From contig PQAN01000101.1 in the NCBI GenBank assembly GCA_003105285.1, positions 1 to 7,729 on the forward strand: a DNA stretch of 7,729 nt. Reading direction: 5' to 3'. The position numbers and the translations under genes were made by a program. This document shows positions 1-5,507 of the stretch, one piece after another (positions within the stretch are counted from its first letter, which is position 1; every line of letters begins with the position of its first letter). The notes under the pieces were generated by a model. That model made no database searches. It was not told the DNA's origin and saw only the letters and a program-made list of their open reading frames with translations. Source of the DNA: Methylocystaceae bacterium. GTDB lineage: Bacteria > Pseudomonadota > Alphaproteobacteria > Rhizobiales > Beijerinckiaceae.

Positions 1-701
1 ACGGTTACGACTCGGAAGGCCGGGTTTTGCGTGCGAGCGCGAACGAGCGCCTGCTCTTGGTGGTGCAGATAGAGAGCGTAAGCTTGAAAGAGCAGCCATG
101 AGGTCAAGAGCCATCCGAGAAAATTGGAAATCGGCACGCCGAAAAAGGCCCCGCCATCGTGCCAAGCCCATGCCTTGGAGATCGTAGCGCTCGGTGCGTC
201 CATGACGAAGTCCCATTGCGCCATCACGAAAGCCGAGACGAGGGGTAGAGTGAGCAAATTGCCTTTTTCGTTTAGCCGCGCATCGGCGTGATCGAGGAGA
301 GCGCCGGCAACGACCCATGAGCAATATCCCATGCCGAACCATAAGCCGCCGACTACCAACGGAATGACGCCGATGCGCGGGAGGCTGGCGCCGACTGTGA
401 AATGATAACGCCCGAACGGCAGACCCGTCGTGACGCCGATGTTCTCGACGGCGAAAGTAATTGTCGAACAGATGAGGAGCATCGCTATGGCATGCCTGAC
501 GCCATAGGCATGGCATGCGAGACCGAAGACGCAGGTGATGGAGATCGCTGCGAGGGCTTGCGCGAAAAAGCTAGCGCTCCAGGCAAAGACGACAACAACA
601 ACAAGGTAGGCGGCAATCGTGCACCAGGCTAAAGAGCGTAAAGTGGCATGGGTCTCCCCACTTCTCTCGGGACTCAAATCACTCTCCAATGGAAAAGACA
701 T
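1..701 (-). CDS. DUF422 carotenoid biosynthesis membrane protein (3' end off the left edge)
   Basis: The minus strand stays open from the ATG at 701 to the window edge, giving 233 codons with no stop, so the C-terminus is missing. The protein is very hydrophobic, with several membrane helices (for example about residues 25-60, 71-84, 108-135, 150-165 and 190-212). It carries the two signatures of the DUF422/CruF-like family. The first is a V-E-N-I-G-V...G-x-P-F-G-R-Y-H stretch at residues 85-100. The second is W-D-F-V-M-D (163-168), followed by a tryptophan-rich segment and F-G-V-P-I-S-N-F-L-G-W (187-197). Characterised relatives include the carotenoid 1',2'-hydratase CruF and the bisanhydrobacterioruberin hydratase; the substrate here is unknown. 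The start overlaps the end of the phosphatase gene by 23 nt, so the two are probably translationally coupled. No good ribosome binding site is seen at the usual distance; a GGGAGG lies about 20 nt upstream. The family call is strong; the exact reaction is inference. Confidence 0.85.
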   Translation of the reverse strand, partial: MSFPLESDLSPERSGETHATLRSLAWCTIAAYLVVVVVFAWSASFFAQALAAISITCVFGLACHAYGVRHAIAMLLICSTITFAVENIGVTTGLPFGRYHFTVGASLPRIGVIPLVVGGLWFGMGYCSWVVAGALLDHADARLNEKGNLLTLPLVSAFVMAQWDFVMDAPSATISKAWAWHDGGAFFGVPISNFLGWLLTSWLLFQAYALYLHHQEQALVRARTQNPAFRVVT

Positions 702-1236
702 GGAAGGACCAAGGCGCCGAACCTCCCTGCCGAAGAGCCAATCTCCAGCCACGCTCGATCAAAGAATGCGCGATAGCGCGATTGAACCAGCCGTGACCGA
801 TCAAAGCTATTGGCCCGCAGCGCGCCTCGACAACAAGCAGTTGCGCTGCGATCGCGCTGCGTTCGACGACTGCACGCCGAACAGATGAATTCGTTATCTC
901 GTAGAGCCGCGACCATGTGAACCAAACCAGAAGCGGCATTCGTATCGGAATGCGAGGAACGAAATGATGAGGCTCTTCATTGAAAAGCGCCTCAAATTGA
1001 ATTTCGCTTTCGATAGAAAGATGCTGGGCGGACTCTCTCGCGCGTGGCAATTCGCTCGCGAATACAACGTGCATCTGACGAAGTCGCTCGGTCAGTTCCT
1101 GAGGTGGGCGGGAATCCGTAAGCAGGGACGCTGCATCGTAATCTTCGAGATAGCGGAGAAACTCCTCCCGTGAGAAGAGCCCGTCGGATTCAATCGCGAC
1201 GCGGCCATGTCGAACGAGGAAAATTTCGCCCATCAT
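679..1236 (-). CDS. Histidine phosphatase family protein (phosphoglycerate-mutase-like)
   Basis: This 185-residue protein begins with the family hallmark L-V-R-H-G, with the phospho-accepting histidine at residue 10. A second conserved arginine occurs in S-E-L-P-R-A-R (Arg65), and the second catalytic histidine in L-I-G-H-G (His148). These are the expected elements of the branch-1 histidine phosphatase fold, which removes or transfers phosphate through a phosphohistidine intermediate. The length is normal for a single-domain member. The substrate cannot be deduced; small phosphorylated metabolites are typical. The protein has no signal peptide and should be cytoplasmic. Two adjacent ATG codons (1236 and 1233) could both start it. 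It starts 18 nt after the stop of a truncated HIT-family gene on the same strand and overlaps the DUF422 gene downstream, so it was probably the middle gene of an operon. With the HIT gene cut, its present promoter is unclear. Confidence 0.85.
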   Translation of the reverse strand: MMGEIFLVRHGRVAIESDGLFSREEFLRYLEDYDAASLLTDSRPPQELTERLRQMHVVFASELPRARESAQHLSIESEIQFEALFNEEPHHFVPRIPIRMPLLVWFTWSRLYEITNSSVRRAVVERSAIAAQLLVVEARCGPIALIGHGWFNRAIAHSLIERGWRLALRQGGSAPWSFHVFSIGE

Positions 1237-1254
1237 CTGCTGCTTCGTATCCTG

Positions 1255-1461
1255 TTACTCGTCAGGACGCGCCAGCGGCGGCGGCGTATCACCGGCGCGG
1301 CGCGGAATGAGATGGATATGCGCATGAAATATCTTCTGTCCCGCCGCCTCGCCGATGTTGGAGCCGAAGTTAAATCCGCCGATCGACGCGTCCGCGCCTC
1401 GCGGCAGACCGCGGTGATGCAGGATCAGGCCAAACGCCTCGTCATCCGACGCCGAAGCGGT
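1255..1461 (-). pseudogene. 5'-truncated HIT-family (histidine triad) gene remnant
   Basis: Reading the minus strand from 1461 to the TAA at 1257-1255 gives 68 codons with no ATG. The frame closes upstream with a TAG at 1464-1462. From about codon 27 the translation matches the C-terminal half of HIT hydrolases: G-G-F-N-F-G-S-N-I-G-E-A-A-G-Q, then F-H-A-H-I-H-L-I-P-R-R. The three histidines of the triad (H-x-H-x-H) are encoded at 1326-1324, 1320-1318 and 1314-1312. HIT proteins of this type are usually about 130-150 residues, so the N-terminal half, which contributes much of the nucleotide-binding pocket, is absent. DNA immediately upstream instead encodes, on the other strand, the first membrane helix of a DUF2975 protein, so a simple frameshift would not restore the gene. 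The stop lies 18 nt before the histidine-phosphatase start, suggesting an old operon. The remnant is judged non-functional by inference. Confidence 0.8.
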
Positions 1462-1980
1462 CTACTCGCAGCCGGTCTGACCCTCGCGCTGGTGGCGACA
1501 GCGGCGCTCACCTTGATTCTCGCGGCTGCGGCGCTTCTCTATGATGGACCGTTGCTCTCATTTGGTCCGGGAGGACTATGGATCGGGCGCGAGCCCGATC
1601 CAGCAGCTGGCCGCACGGCGCTTTCGGTCTTTACTCCGAGCCAGCGGCTGATGGGTGCTGTCGCCATTTGTATACTCACGGCGCCGATCATGTTCATTCT
1701 GCATCAGGCGCGCGAATTGTTTCGTCTCTACGCCAGCGGGATTGTGTTCGCCTTCGCCAATGCGCGACGAATAAAGTTCATGGGAGTCGGCTTCATTCTC
1801 TACTCGGTCGCCCCTTTCGTCGCCAATCGCGTCATCATCCTTGCGGGCGTGACGAATGATCCGGCTTGGTTCCATCTCGACGAAGTCATGTCGCTGATTT
1901 TCGGCGTGCTGGCCTTCGTCATCGCCGATGTCATGGAGTTCGGTCATGAGATCGAACAGGAAAGGGACGGATTCGTCTGA
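1417..1980 (+). CDS. DUF2975 four-helix membrane protein
   Basis: From the ATG at 1417 this encodes 187 residues with four predicted membrane helices at about 14-42, 78-96, 120-145 and 155-174. The F-R-L-Y-A-S-G-I-V-F segment before helix 3 and the C-terminal stretch ending in E-I-E-Q-E-R-D-G are typical of DUF2975. The frame is open back to 1207, but that extension is poor protein: it lies antisense to the HIT gene remnant, and its ATG codons at 1312, 1318 and 1324 are the complements of the HIT histidine codons. The later ATG is therefore preferred; a GTG at 1414 is also possible, and neither has a clear Shine-Dalgarno. Members of this family pair with YozG-like regulators (YoaS/YozG in Bacillus). 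That is the case here, with the stop codon overlapping the next ATG by one base. The biochemical role of DUF2975 is unknown; a membrane partner controlling or controlled by the regulator is inference. Confidence 0.82.
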   Translation: MQDQAKRLVIRRRSGLLAAGLTLALVATAALTLILAAAALLYDGPLLSFGPGGLWIGREPDPAAGRTALSVFTPSQRLMGAVAICILTAPIMFILHQARELFRLYASGIVFAFANARRIKFMGVGFILYSVAPFVANRVIILAGVTNDPAWFHLDEVMSLIFGVLAFVIADVMEFGHEIEQERDGFV

Positions 1981-2216
1981 TGCCGATCATCATGCGTCTT
2001 GACGTCATGCTCGCCAAGCGCCGAATCCGCTCCAAAACGCTCGCGCAGGCCATCGGTATCACCGAAGCCAATCTCTCTCTACTCAAATCGGGAAAGGTGA
2101 ATGGCGTGCGTTTTTCGACGCTCGCTGCGATCTGCCGCTATCTCGACTGCCAGCCTGGCGATCTGATGGAATATGCGCCAGACGAGGAAGCCGAATCCTT
2201 GAAGGATGCGGTTTGA
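1980..2216 (+). CDS. YozG-like Cro/C1-type helix-turn-helix regulator
   Basis: This 78-residue protein is almost entirely one HTH_26/Cro-C1 DNA-binding domain. The sequence L-D-V-M-L-A-K-R-R leads into the helix-turn-helix at about residues 19-38, with N-L-S-L-L-K-S-G-K in the recognition helix. A conserved tail follows: R-F-S-T-L-A-A-I-C, then L-D-C-Q-P-G-D-L-M-E-Y at residues 55-65. That tail is characteristic of the YozG type. The ATG at 1980 overlaps the upstream DUF2975 stop (TGATG), so translation is coupled; an internal ATG at 1992 would also leave the domain whole. A purine-rich AGGAAAGGGA around 1959-1968 may act as the ribosome binding site. The protein is expected to bind DNA as a dimer, probably at its own operon promoter, but no operator was identified. 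The acidic C-terminal tail is probably unstructured. Confidence 0.9.
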   Translation: MPIIMRLDVMLAKRRIRSKTLAQAIGITEANLSLLKSGKVNGVRFSTLAAICRYLDCQPGDLMEYAPDEEAESLKDAV

Positions 2217-2243
2217 TTTAACTCTCGCCGATCGGTTTTCGCC

Positions 2244-3512
2244 ATGCGCCGTACATTCCTTGGCTCTTTCTTGTTTGCCTCGTCGCTTTTGTTTTATGCT
2301 GTCACGACCCAGGCGGCACCAAAAAAAATCCTCTCAGGGCAAAGCGCTGTGCATCATTTAGGCAATGATATTCCTATGATCCCCGATGCGGATCGGGTGC
2401 TGCTAGAGGTCACCTTCGAGACACCACAAGGCGGAGCGCGAAAGGCGCTGGTTTGGTTCAACATGGGTATGGCACAGCCGGTTCTTACGAAAGCCCTCTA
2501 TCGGGAATTGGGGATCGACAAAGGGCGGCCATTACGTCTTACGATCAGTGATCGCACTATCGATGTGCCGCCGGACGCCGTCGTGGACGGCGACGGCGGA
2601 ATCGGAGTTCCAGAATTTCGGCATCTCTTCGCGCCAAAGCCGGTCGAAGCAATGCTACCGGCAAGGATCGTGCAGAAATTTGTCGTCACTCTCGACTACG
2701 GCCATCGCACTTTCGCCATCTCGGAGTCCGGGGCGCGAAAGCCGGACGGTGTCGCCGTTCCGTGTGAAGTCAATACGAAAACAGGAATCGTCGCGATCAC
2801 AACGGAAGTAGGAGATGGCGTTTATCCGTTCGCAGTCGACGCAGGCGCCGGCTACAGCTGGATGCGTGGCGATGTCGCGAGAGCCTGGCTGGTGAGACAC
2901 CCCGACTGGAGACGTGCCTTCGGCGCGGTCGGTCCGGCGAACGCCAATATGGTTGATTTCGCCTTCGAAAAAGATGGCGTCGTGTTCCGCATTCCTCGAA
3001 TTGAGGTCGGTGCGTTGACACTCGACAATGTCGGCGTGCTGGCAACGGCACCGGTAATCGGCGCCTTTGTCGATGGATTGTTCGGCGACTTCTTTTGGGA
3101 CAATTGGAGCAAGGCGGCTCCAGCGCCCGTCATCGGCTGGCTTGGCGGTAATGTCCTCAAAGACTATATATTGACCATAGATTATCCGGACCGCACGACC
3201 TATTGGCGCAAGCAGCGCACCACAGATCTTGGCGAACTCAATCAGCCTAGCGTCACGCTCGTTCGACGTGACGATCACTATTTTATCGGTGGATTCGTAA
3301 GAAAGGCGGATTCGGTAGCAGCGGAGGAGTCCCTCCAGGGAGTGGAAATCGGTGACGAACTCGTCGCAATCGACGGGGCGGATATTCGCAGCTTCGGCAG
3401 AGAGGCGGTCTTGTCGAAGCTGCATGGCGTGCCGGGCAGCCGTAGGCGGCTGCAGTTGGAACGCAGCGGGGGCCGCGTCGACATCGACACGGCGATCATC
3501 GGGTTCGATTGA
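2244..3512 (+). CDS. Exported aspartyl-protease-like protein with C-terminal PDZ domain
   Basis: This 422-residue protein starts with a signal peptide: M-R-R, a hydrophobic core to about residue 20, and a likely cut after T-Q-A (residue 24). It is therefore probably periplasmic or secreted. Two retropepsin-like lobes follow. Lobe 1 (about 50-165) has F-N-M-G (72-75) where a catalytic D-T/S-G would stand, then V-L-T-K-A-L-Y-R-E-L-G, and ends V-T-L-D-Y. Lobe 2 (about 175-325) has V-D-A-G-A-G (198-203) and ends with L-G-G-N-V-L-K-D-Y, then L-T-I-D-Y-P. A PDZ domain occupies about 335-415, with the carboxylate-loop region and G-D-E-L-V-A-I-D-G at 370-378. Two lobes in one chain recall pepsin, but lobe 1 lacks the aspartate and lobe 2 has Ala in place of Ser/Thr. 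Proteolysis is therefore uncertain, and a binding role is possible. It starts 27 nt after the regulator gene and may be co-transcribed with it. No strong ribosome binding site is seen. Confidence 0.75.
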   Translation: MRRTFLGSFLFASSLLFYAVTTQAAPKKILSGQSAVHHLGNDIPMIPDADRVLLEVTFETPQGGARKALVWFNMGMAQPVLTKALYRELGIDKGRPLRLTISDRTIDVPPDAVVDGDGGIGVPEFRHLFAPKPVEAMLPARIVQKFVVTLDYGHRTFAISESGARKPDGVAVPCEVNTKTGIVAITTEVGDGVYPFAVDAGAGYSWMRGDVARAWLVRHPDWRRAFGAVGPANANMVDFAFEKDGVVFRIPRIEVGALTLDNVGVLATAPVIGAFVDGLFGDFFWDNWSKAAPAPVIGWLGGNVLKDYILTIDYPDRTTYWRKQRTTDLGELNQPSVTLVRRDDHYFIGGFVRKADSVAAEESLQGVEIGDELVAIDGADIRSFGREAVLSKLHGVPGSRRRLQLERSGGRVDIDTAIIGFD

Positions 3513-3581
3513 TCGGTGTAGATTTCATTATCGTTGTGCCTGAACGCGCGGCGGCATGCTGACCTGCGAACACTCTATGCT

Positions 3582-3609
3582 CGGCTCCGTGGGCCTTCAT
3601 ACGGAGTCG
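3582..3609. repeat. Inverted repeat between protease-like and glycosyltransferase genes
   Basis: The arms CGGCTCCGT (3582-3590) and ACGGAGTCG (3601-3609) are complementary over nine positions with one G-T pair, and enclose a 10-nt loop. The repeat lies in the 123-135 nt gap before the glycosyltransferase start. No T-run follows, so it is not a standard Rho-independent terminator. It could be an operator, an attenuating hairpin or chance. Confidence 0.35.
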
Positions 3610-3647
3610 CCGTCCACATAACAGATTCGATCCAGATGGGTAGTTCG

Positions 3648-4970
3648 ATGTTTGAGCGCAAACGGATTTTGCTCGTGACCTTCGGCACTCTCGGCGACGT
3701 ATATCCGTTCATCGCGATTGCTCACGCAATGCGTCGACGGGGACTCGACGCCGTAATCGCGGCGCCTGAGATGCACCGGTCGTCAATCGAGTCTGAAGGT
3801 GTTGCATACACTCGCCTGCGTCCCCACGAAAACGATATCGTCGGTGCGCTCGGCGTCGATCTTCCGGGCGCCTTCCAGATCATGCTCAAGAATCCCTATT
3901 TCATCTTGGATGAGATCTATCTTCGATTTCTCTCCGAGACCTATCACGACGCCTTGGCGGCTGCGGAAGGAGCGGACGCCATCGTCACACACAATCTGCT
4001 CGTCGGCGCAAATTTGGCGGCTGAACAATCCGGTCTTCCGGCGGTCAGGGTCGCTCTCGCGCCAATGTATGTCCAATCGGCTGCGGCCCCGTCGTTCACC
4101 CCGCCGGCTCCATATATTCTGCAGCCCAGATCGCGGCTGGCCCTCGAATACAACAGATTGGTCCGATCCGTCATACGAATCGGCGTAAATCTACGAATGA
4201 AGCGTCTGCGCGCCTTTCGAAGAGAAGTGGGTCTGCCGCGAACGCGAGAAGACGTCTTTCTCGATTTCGGCAGGGAGAACGGGGCATCGAAGATTTACGG
4301 CCTCTATTCACCGCGTTTCGCATCGCGGCCACCAGATGGACCGAGCAACATGGAGGTTCCCGGCTTTCCATTCTACGAACCTCGGGATGAGCGCAGACGT
4401 GCGCTCAGCGAGCCCTTGAGGGCGTTTTTGTCGTCGGGCGGCGCGCCGATCGTCTTCACGTTGGGTTCTTTCGCTCCGCAAGTGTCCGGCGACTTTTACG
4501 ACGTCAGCATAAACGCGGCCCGCGCCGTCGGACGTCGAGCCGTCCTTCTCGCCGGGCCGCAAGACGCCGTTCGGCTCGCACCTTTGATCAGTTCTAACGA
4601 GTTCGTTTGTCGCGACGCGCCTCACGACAAGCTGTTCCCCTTCGCCGCCTGCGTCGTCCATCACGGCGGGATTGGAACCACTGGTCAAGCCTTACGCGCA
4701 GGAAAACCTCAGTTGGTCGTCCCTTTTTTCGGCGATCAGCCCGACCATGGCAAACGTATCGAGCGATCGGGCGTCGGCTTCGCCTTGCGGCTTACCGAAT
4801 ATGGTCTAAGAAGCGCGATCAACGCTCTCGTCGAGCTTGACGACGACCGCTATTTGCGCGCGGCGCGAGACTTCTCCGCATCGATGCAAGCGGAGCGCGG
4901 CGTGGACGCGATAGTCGATTGGGCAGTTGCCGACGTGGCCGGCCGGCGGAAGTCGAATGAACTGGCGTAG
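3648..4970 (+). CDS. GT1-family (UGT/GtfB-like) glycosyltransferase
   Basis: From the ATG at 3648 this encodes 440 residues with a two-domain GT-B fold. The N-terminal acceptor domain opens with I-L-L-V-T-F-G-T-L-G-D-V-Y-P-F (7-21), the glycine-rich loop of GT1 enzymes. The C-terminal donor domain has I-V-F-T-L-G-S-F and the nucleotide-sugar signature V-H-H-G-G-I-G-T-T (337-345), continuing to V-P-F-F-G-D-Q-P-D-H. These enzymes transfer a sugar from a nucleotide donor to a lipid, polyketide, carotenoid or other small acceptor; the acceptor cannot be read from the sequence. No signal peptide is seen, so it is cytoplasmic or membrane-associated. The frame is open back to an ATG at 3534, but the family block begins just after 3648, where a weak GGG sits seven bases upstream; 3636 is a second option. 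The preceding 38 codons lack family character. A link to the DUF422 carotenoid gene about 3 kb away is possible but unsupported. Confidence 0.87.
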   Translation: MFERKRILLVTFGTLGDVYPFIAIAHAMRRRGLDAVIAAPEMHRSSIESEGVAYTRLRPHENDIVGALGVDLPGAFQIMLKNPYFILDEIYLRFLSETYHDALAAAEGADAIVTHNLLVGANLAAEQSGLPAVRVALAPMYVQSAAAPSFTPPAPYILQPRSRLALEYNRLVRSVIRIGVNLRMKRLRAFRREVGLPRTREDVFLDFGRENGASKIYGLYSPRFASRPPDGPSNMEVPGFPFYEPRDERRRALSEPLRAFLSSGGAPIVFTLGSFAPQVSGDFYDVSINAARAVGRRAVLLAGPQDAVRLAPLISSNEFVCRDAPHDKLFPFAACVVHHGGIGTTGQALRAGKPQLVVPFFGDQPDHGKRIERSGVGFALRLTEYGLRSAINALVELDDDRYLRAARDFSASMQAERGVDAIVDWAVADVAGRRKSNELA

Positions 4971-4990
4971 GCGACGAGGTTTCGCCAGTT
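4960..4990 (+). terminator. Possible terminator hairpin at the glycosyltransferase stop codon
   Basis: AACTGGCG (4960-4967) and CGCCAGTT (4983-4990) form a perfect eight-base inverted repeat around a 15-nt loop that begins with the TAG stop of the glycosyltransferase gene. Only a short TTT follows, and the loop is long, so termination efficiency is doubtful. The hairpin lies between two convergent genes, where a terminator would be expected. Confidence 0.35.
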
Positions 4991-5051
4991 TCAGCACTGT
5001 TCGCTACGCTCGCAACGTTTCGAACCGCGCGGAGGTGAATTGAATAGGGGG
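4971..5051. other. Convergent intergenic gap at the end of the transfer module
   Basis: These 81 bases separate the stop codons of the glycosyltransferase (plus strand) and the CopG-like gene (minus strand). In related conjugative elements trbB starts within a few bases of the copG stop. On the minus strand here no ATG with trbB-like coding sequence follows, and apart from the hairpin arm at 4983-4990 nothing is recognisable. It is a candidate recombination boundary. No direct repeat, attachment site or insertion-sequence end was identified in it. Confidence 0.4.
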
Positions 5052-5495
5052 CTAGTCTGAAGTGTCATTTACGCGCTCATCTGACTTCTGAGTGCGGAGC
5101 ATGTCGCTTGGAATCTCGTCCAACAGGGTCCGCCCTTGATTGAGTCGTCGCCCCAGCGCCTCGATGAAGCCCTCGTAGCGTTCGCGCCCTTTCACCTGGG
5201 CGGCCGCTTGCGCCTCTGGCGGCAAGGGCGGGGTGACGGTCAGCCAGAAGCGGACGAATAGCGCGAGCGCTTCGGTCGTGAGGCCGCTGTTGCGTTCGAG
5301 TCGCTGAACCTGACGCGTCAGTCGGTCCAGCCGCCGCGTGAAAGCGGCCTCCATTCGATCTGCGCCGTCGGGCGACAGGAAGGACGCGACCGCAGCCTCG
5401 ACGATGGCGGAGCGCGTCAGACGCTTCTGCACGGCGAGTTCGTTGATCCTCGCGATCATATCCACGGGGAGGGAGACATTGAGACGATCGCGCAT
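5052..5495 (-). CDS. CopG-family ribbon-helix-helix protein of the conjugative transfer operon
   Basis: The 147-residue protein begins with a ribbon-helix-helix domain (residues 3-41): a short beta strand R-L-N-V-S-L-P, then two helices including R-S-A-I-V-E-A-A-V-A. A charged, heptad-like helix follows at about 48-70 (R-R-L-D-R-L-T-R-Q-V-Q-R-L). Next is the conserved block of this subgroup, A-L-A-L-F-V-R-F-W-L-T (76-86), then P-P-L-P-P-E-A-Q-A-A-A-Q, and G-R-E-R-Y-E-G-F near 103-110. Proteins of this kind sit immediately after traG in many alphaproteobacterial integrative elements. They are presumed to bind DNA as dimers and regulate the transfer genes or assist relaxosome assembly; the precise role is unproven. 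The gene starts 9 nt after the traG stop with a very strong ribosome binding site. Its C-terminal 25 residues, rich in D, S and T, look less conserved, and the expected next gene, trbB, is absent. Confidence 0.88.
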   Translation of the reverse strand: MRDRLNVSLPVDMIARINELAVQKRLTRSAIVEAAVASFLSPDGADRMEAAFTRRLDRLTRQVQRLERNSGLTTEALALFVRFWLTVTPPLPPEAQAAAQVKGRERYEGFIEALGRRLNQGRTLLDEIPSDMLRTQKSDERVNDTSD

Positions 5496-5500
5496 TATCG

Positions 5501-5507
5501 CCTCCTA
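5501..5507 (-). promoter_or_regulatory. Ribosome binding site of the copG gene, overlapping the traG stop
   Basis: On the minus strand the sequence TAGGAGG (5507-5501) contains the traG stop codon TAG and a full AGGAGG Shine-Dalgarno element. It is placed five bases before the copG ATG at 5495. The overlap fixes the copG start and implies translational coupling with traG. Confidence 0.85.

Noticed and set aside
402..888. Overlapping short plus-strand frames at 402-632 and 619-888
   Set aside because: They are antisense to the DUF422 and phosphatase genes, whose conserved motifs fix the coding strand.
2655..3425. A 256-codon minus-strand open frame inside the protease-like gene
   Set aside because: The translation shows no family features, while the plus strand has a signal peptide, retropepsin-like lobes and a PDZ domain.
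3534..3647. Upstream extension of the glycosyltransferase to the ATG at 3534
   Set aside because: The extra 38 residues precede the normal start of the GT-B fold, lack family character and have no ribosome binding site. They also cover the palindrome at 3582-3609.
4783..5051. A trbB start downstream of copG on the minus strand
   Set aside because: No trbB-like N-terminus or Walker motif is found on the minus strand. The stretch to the left of 4971 codes for the glycosyltransferase on the plus strand.
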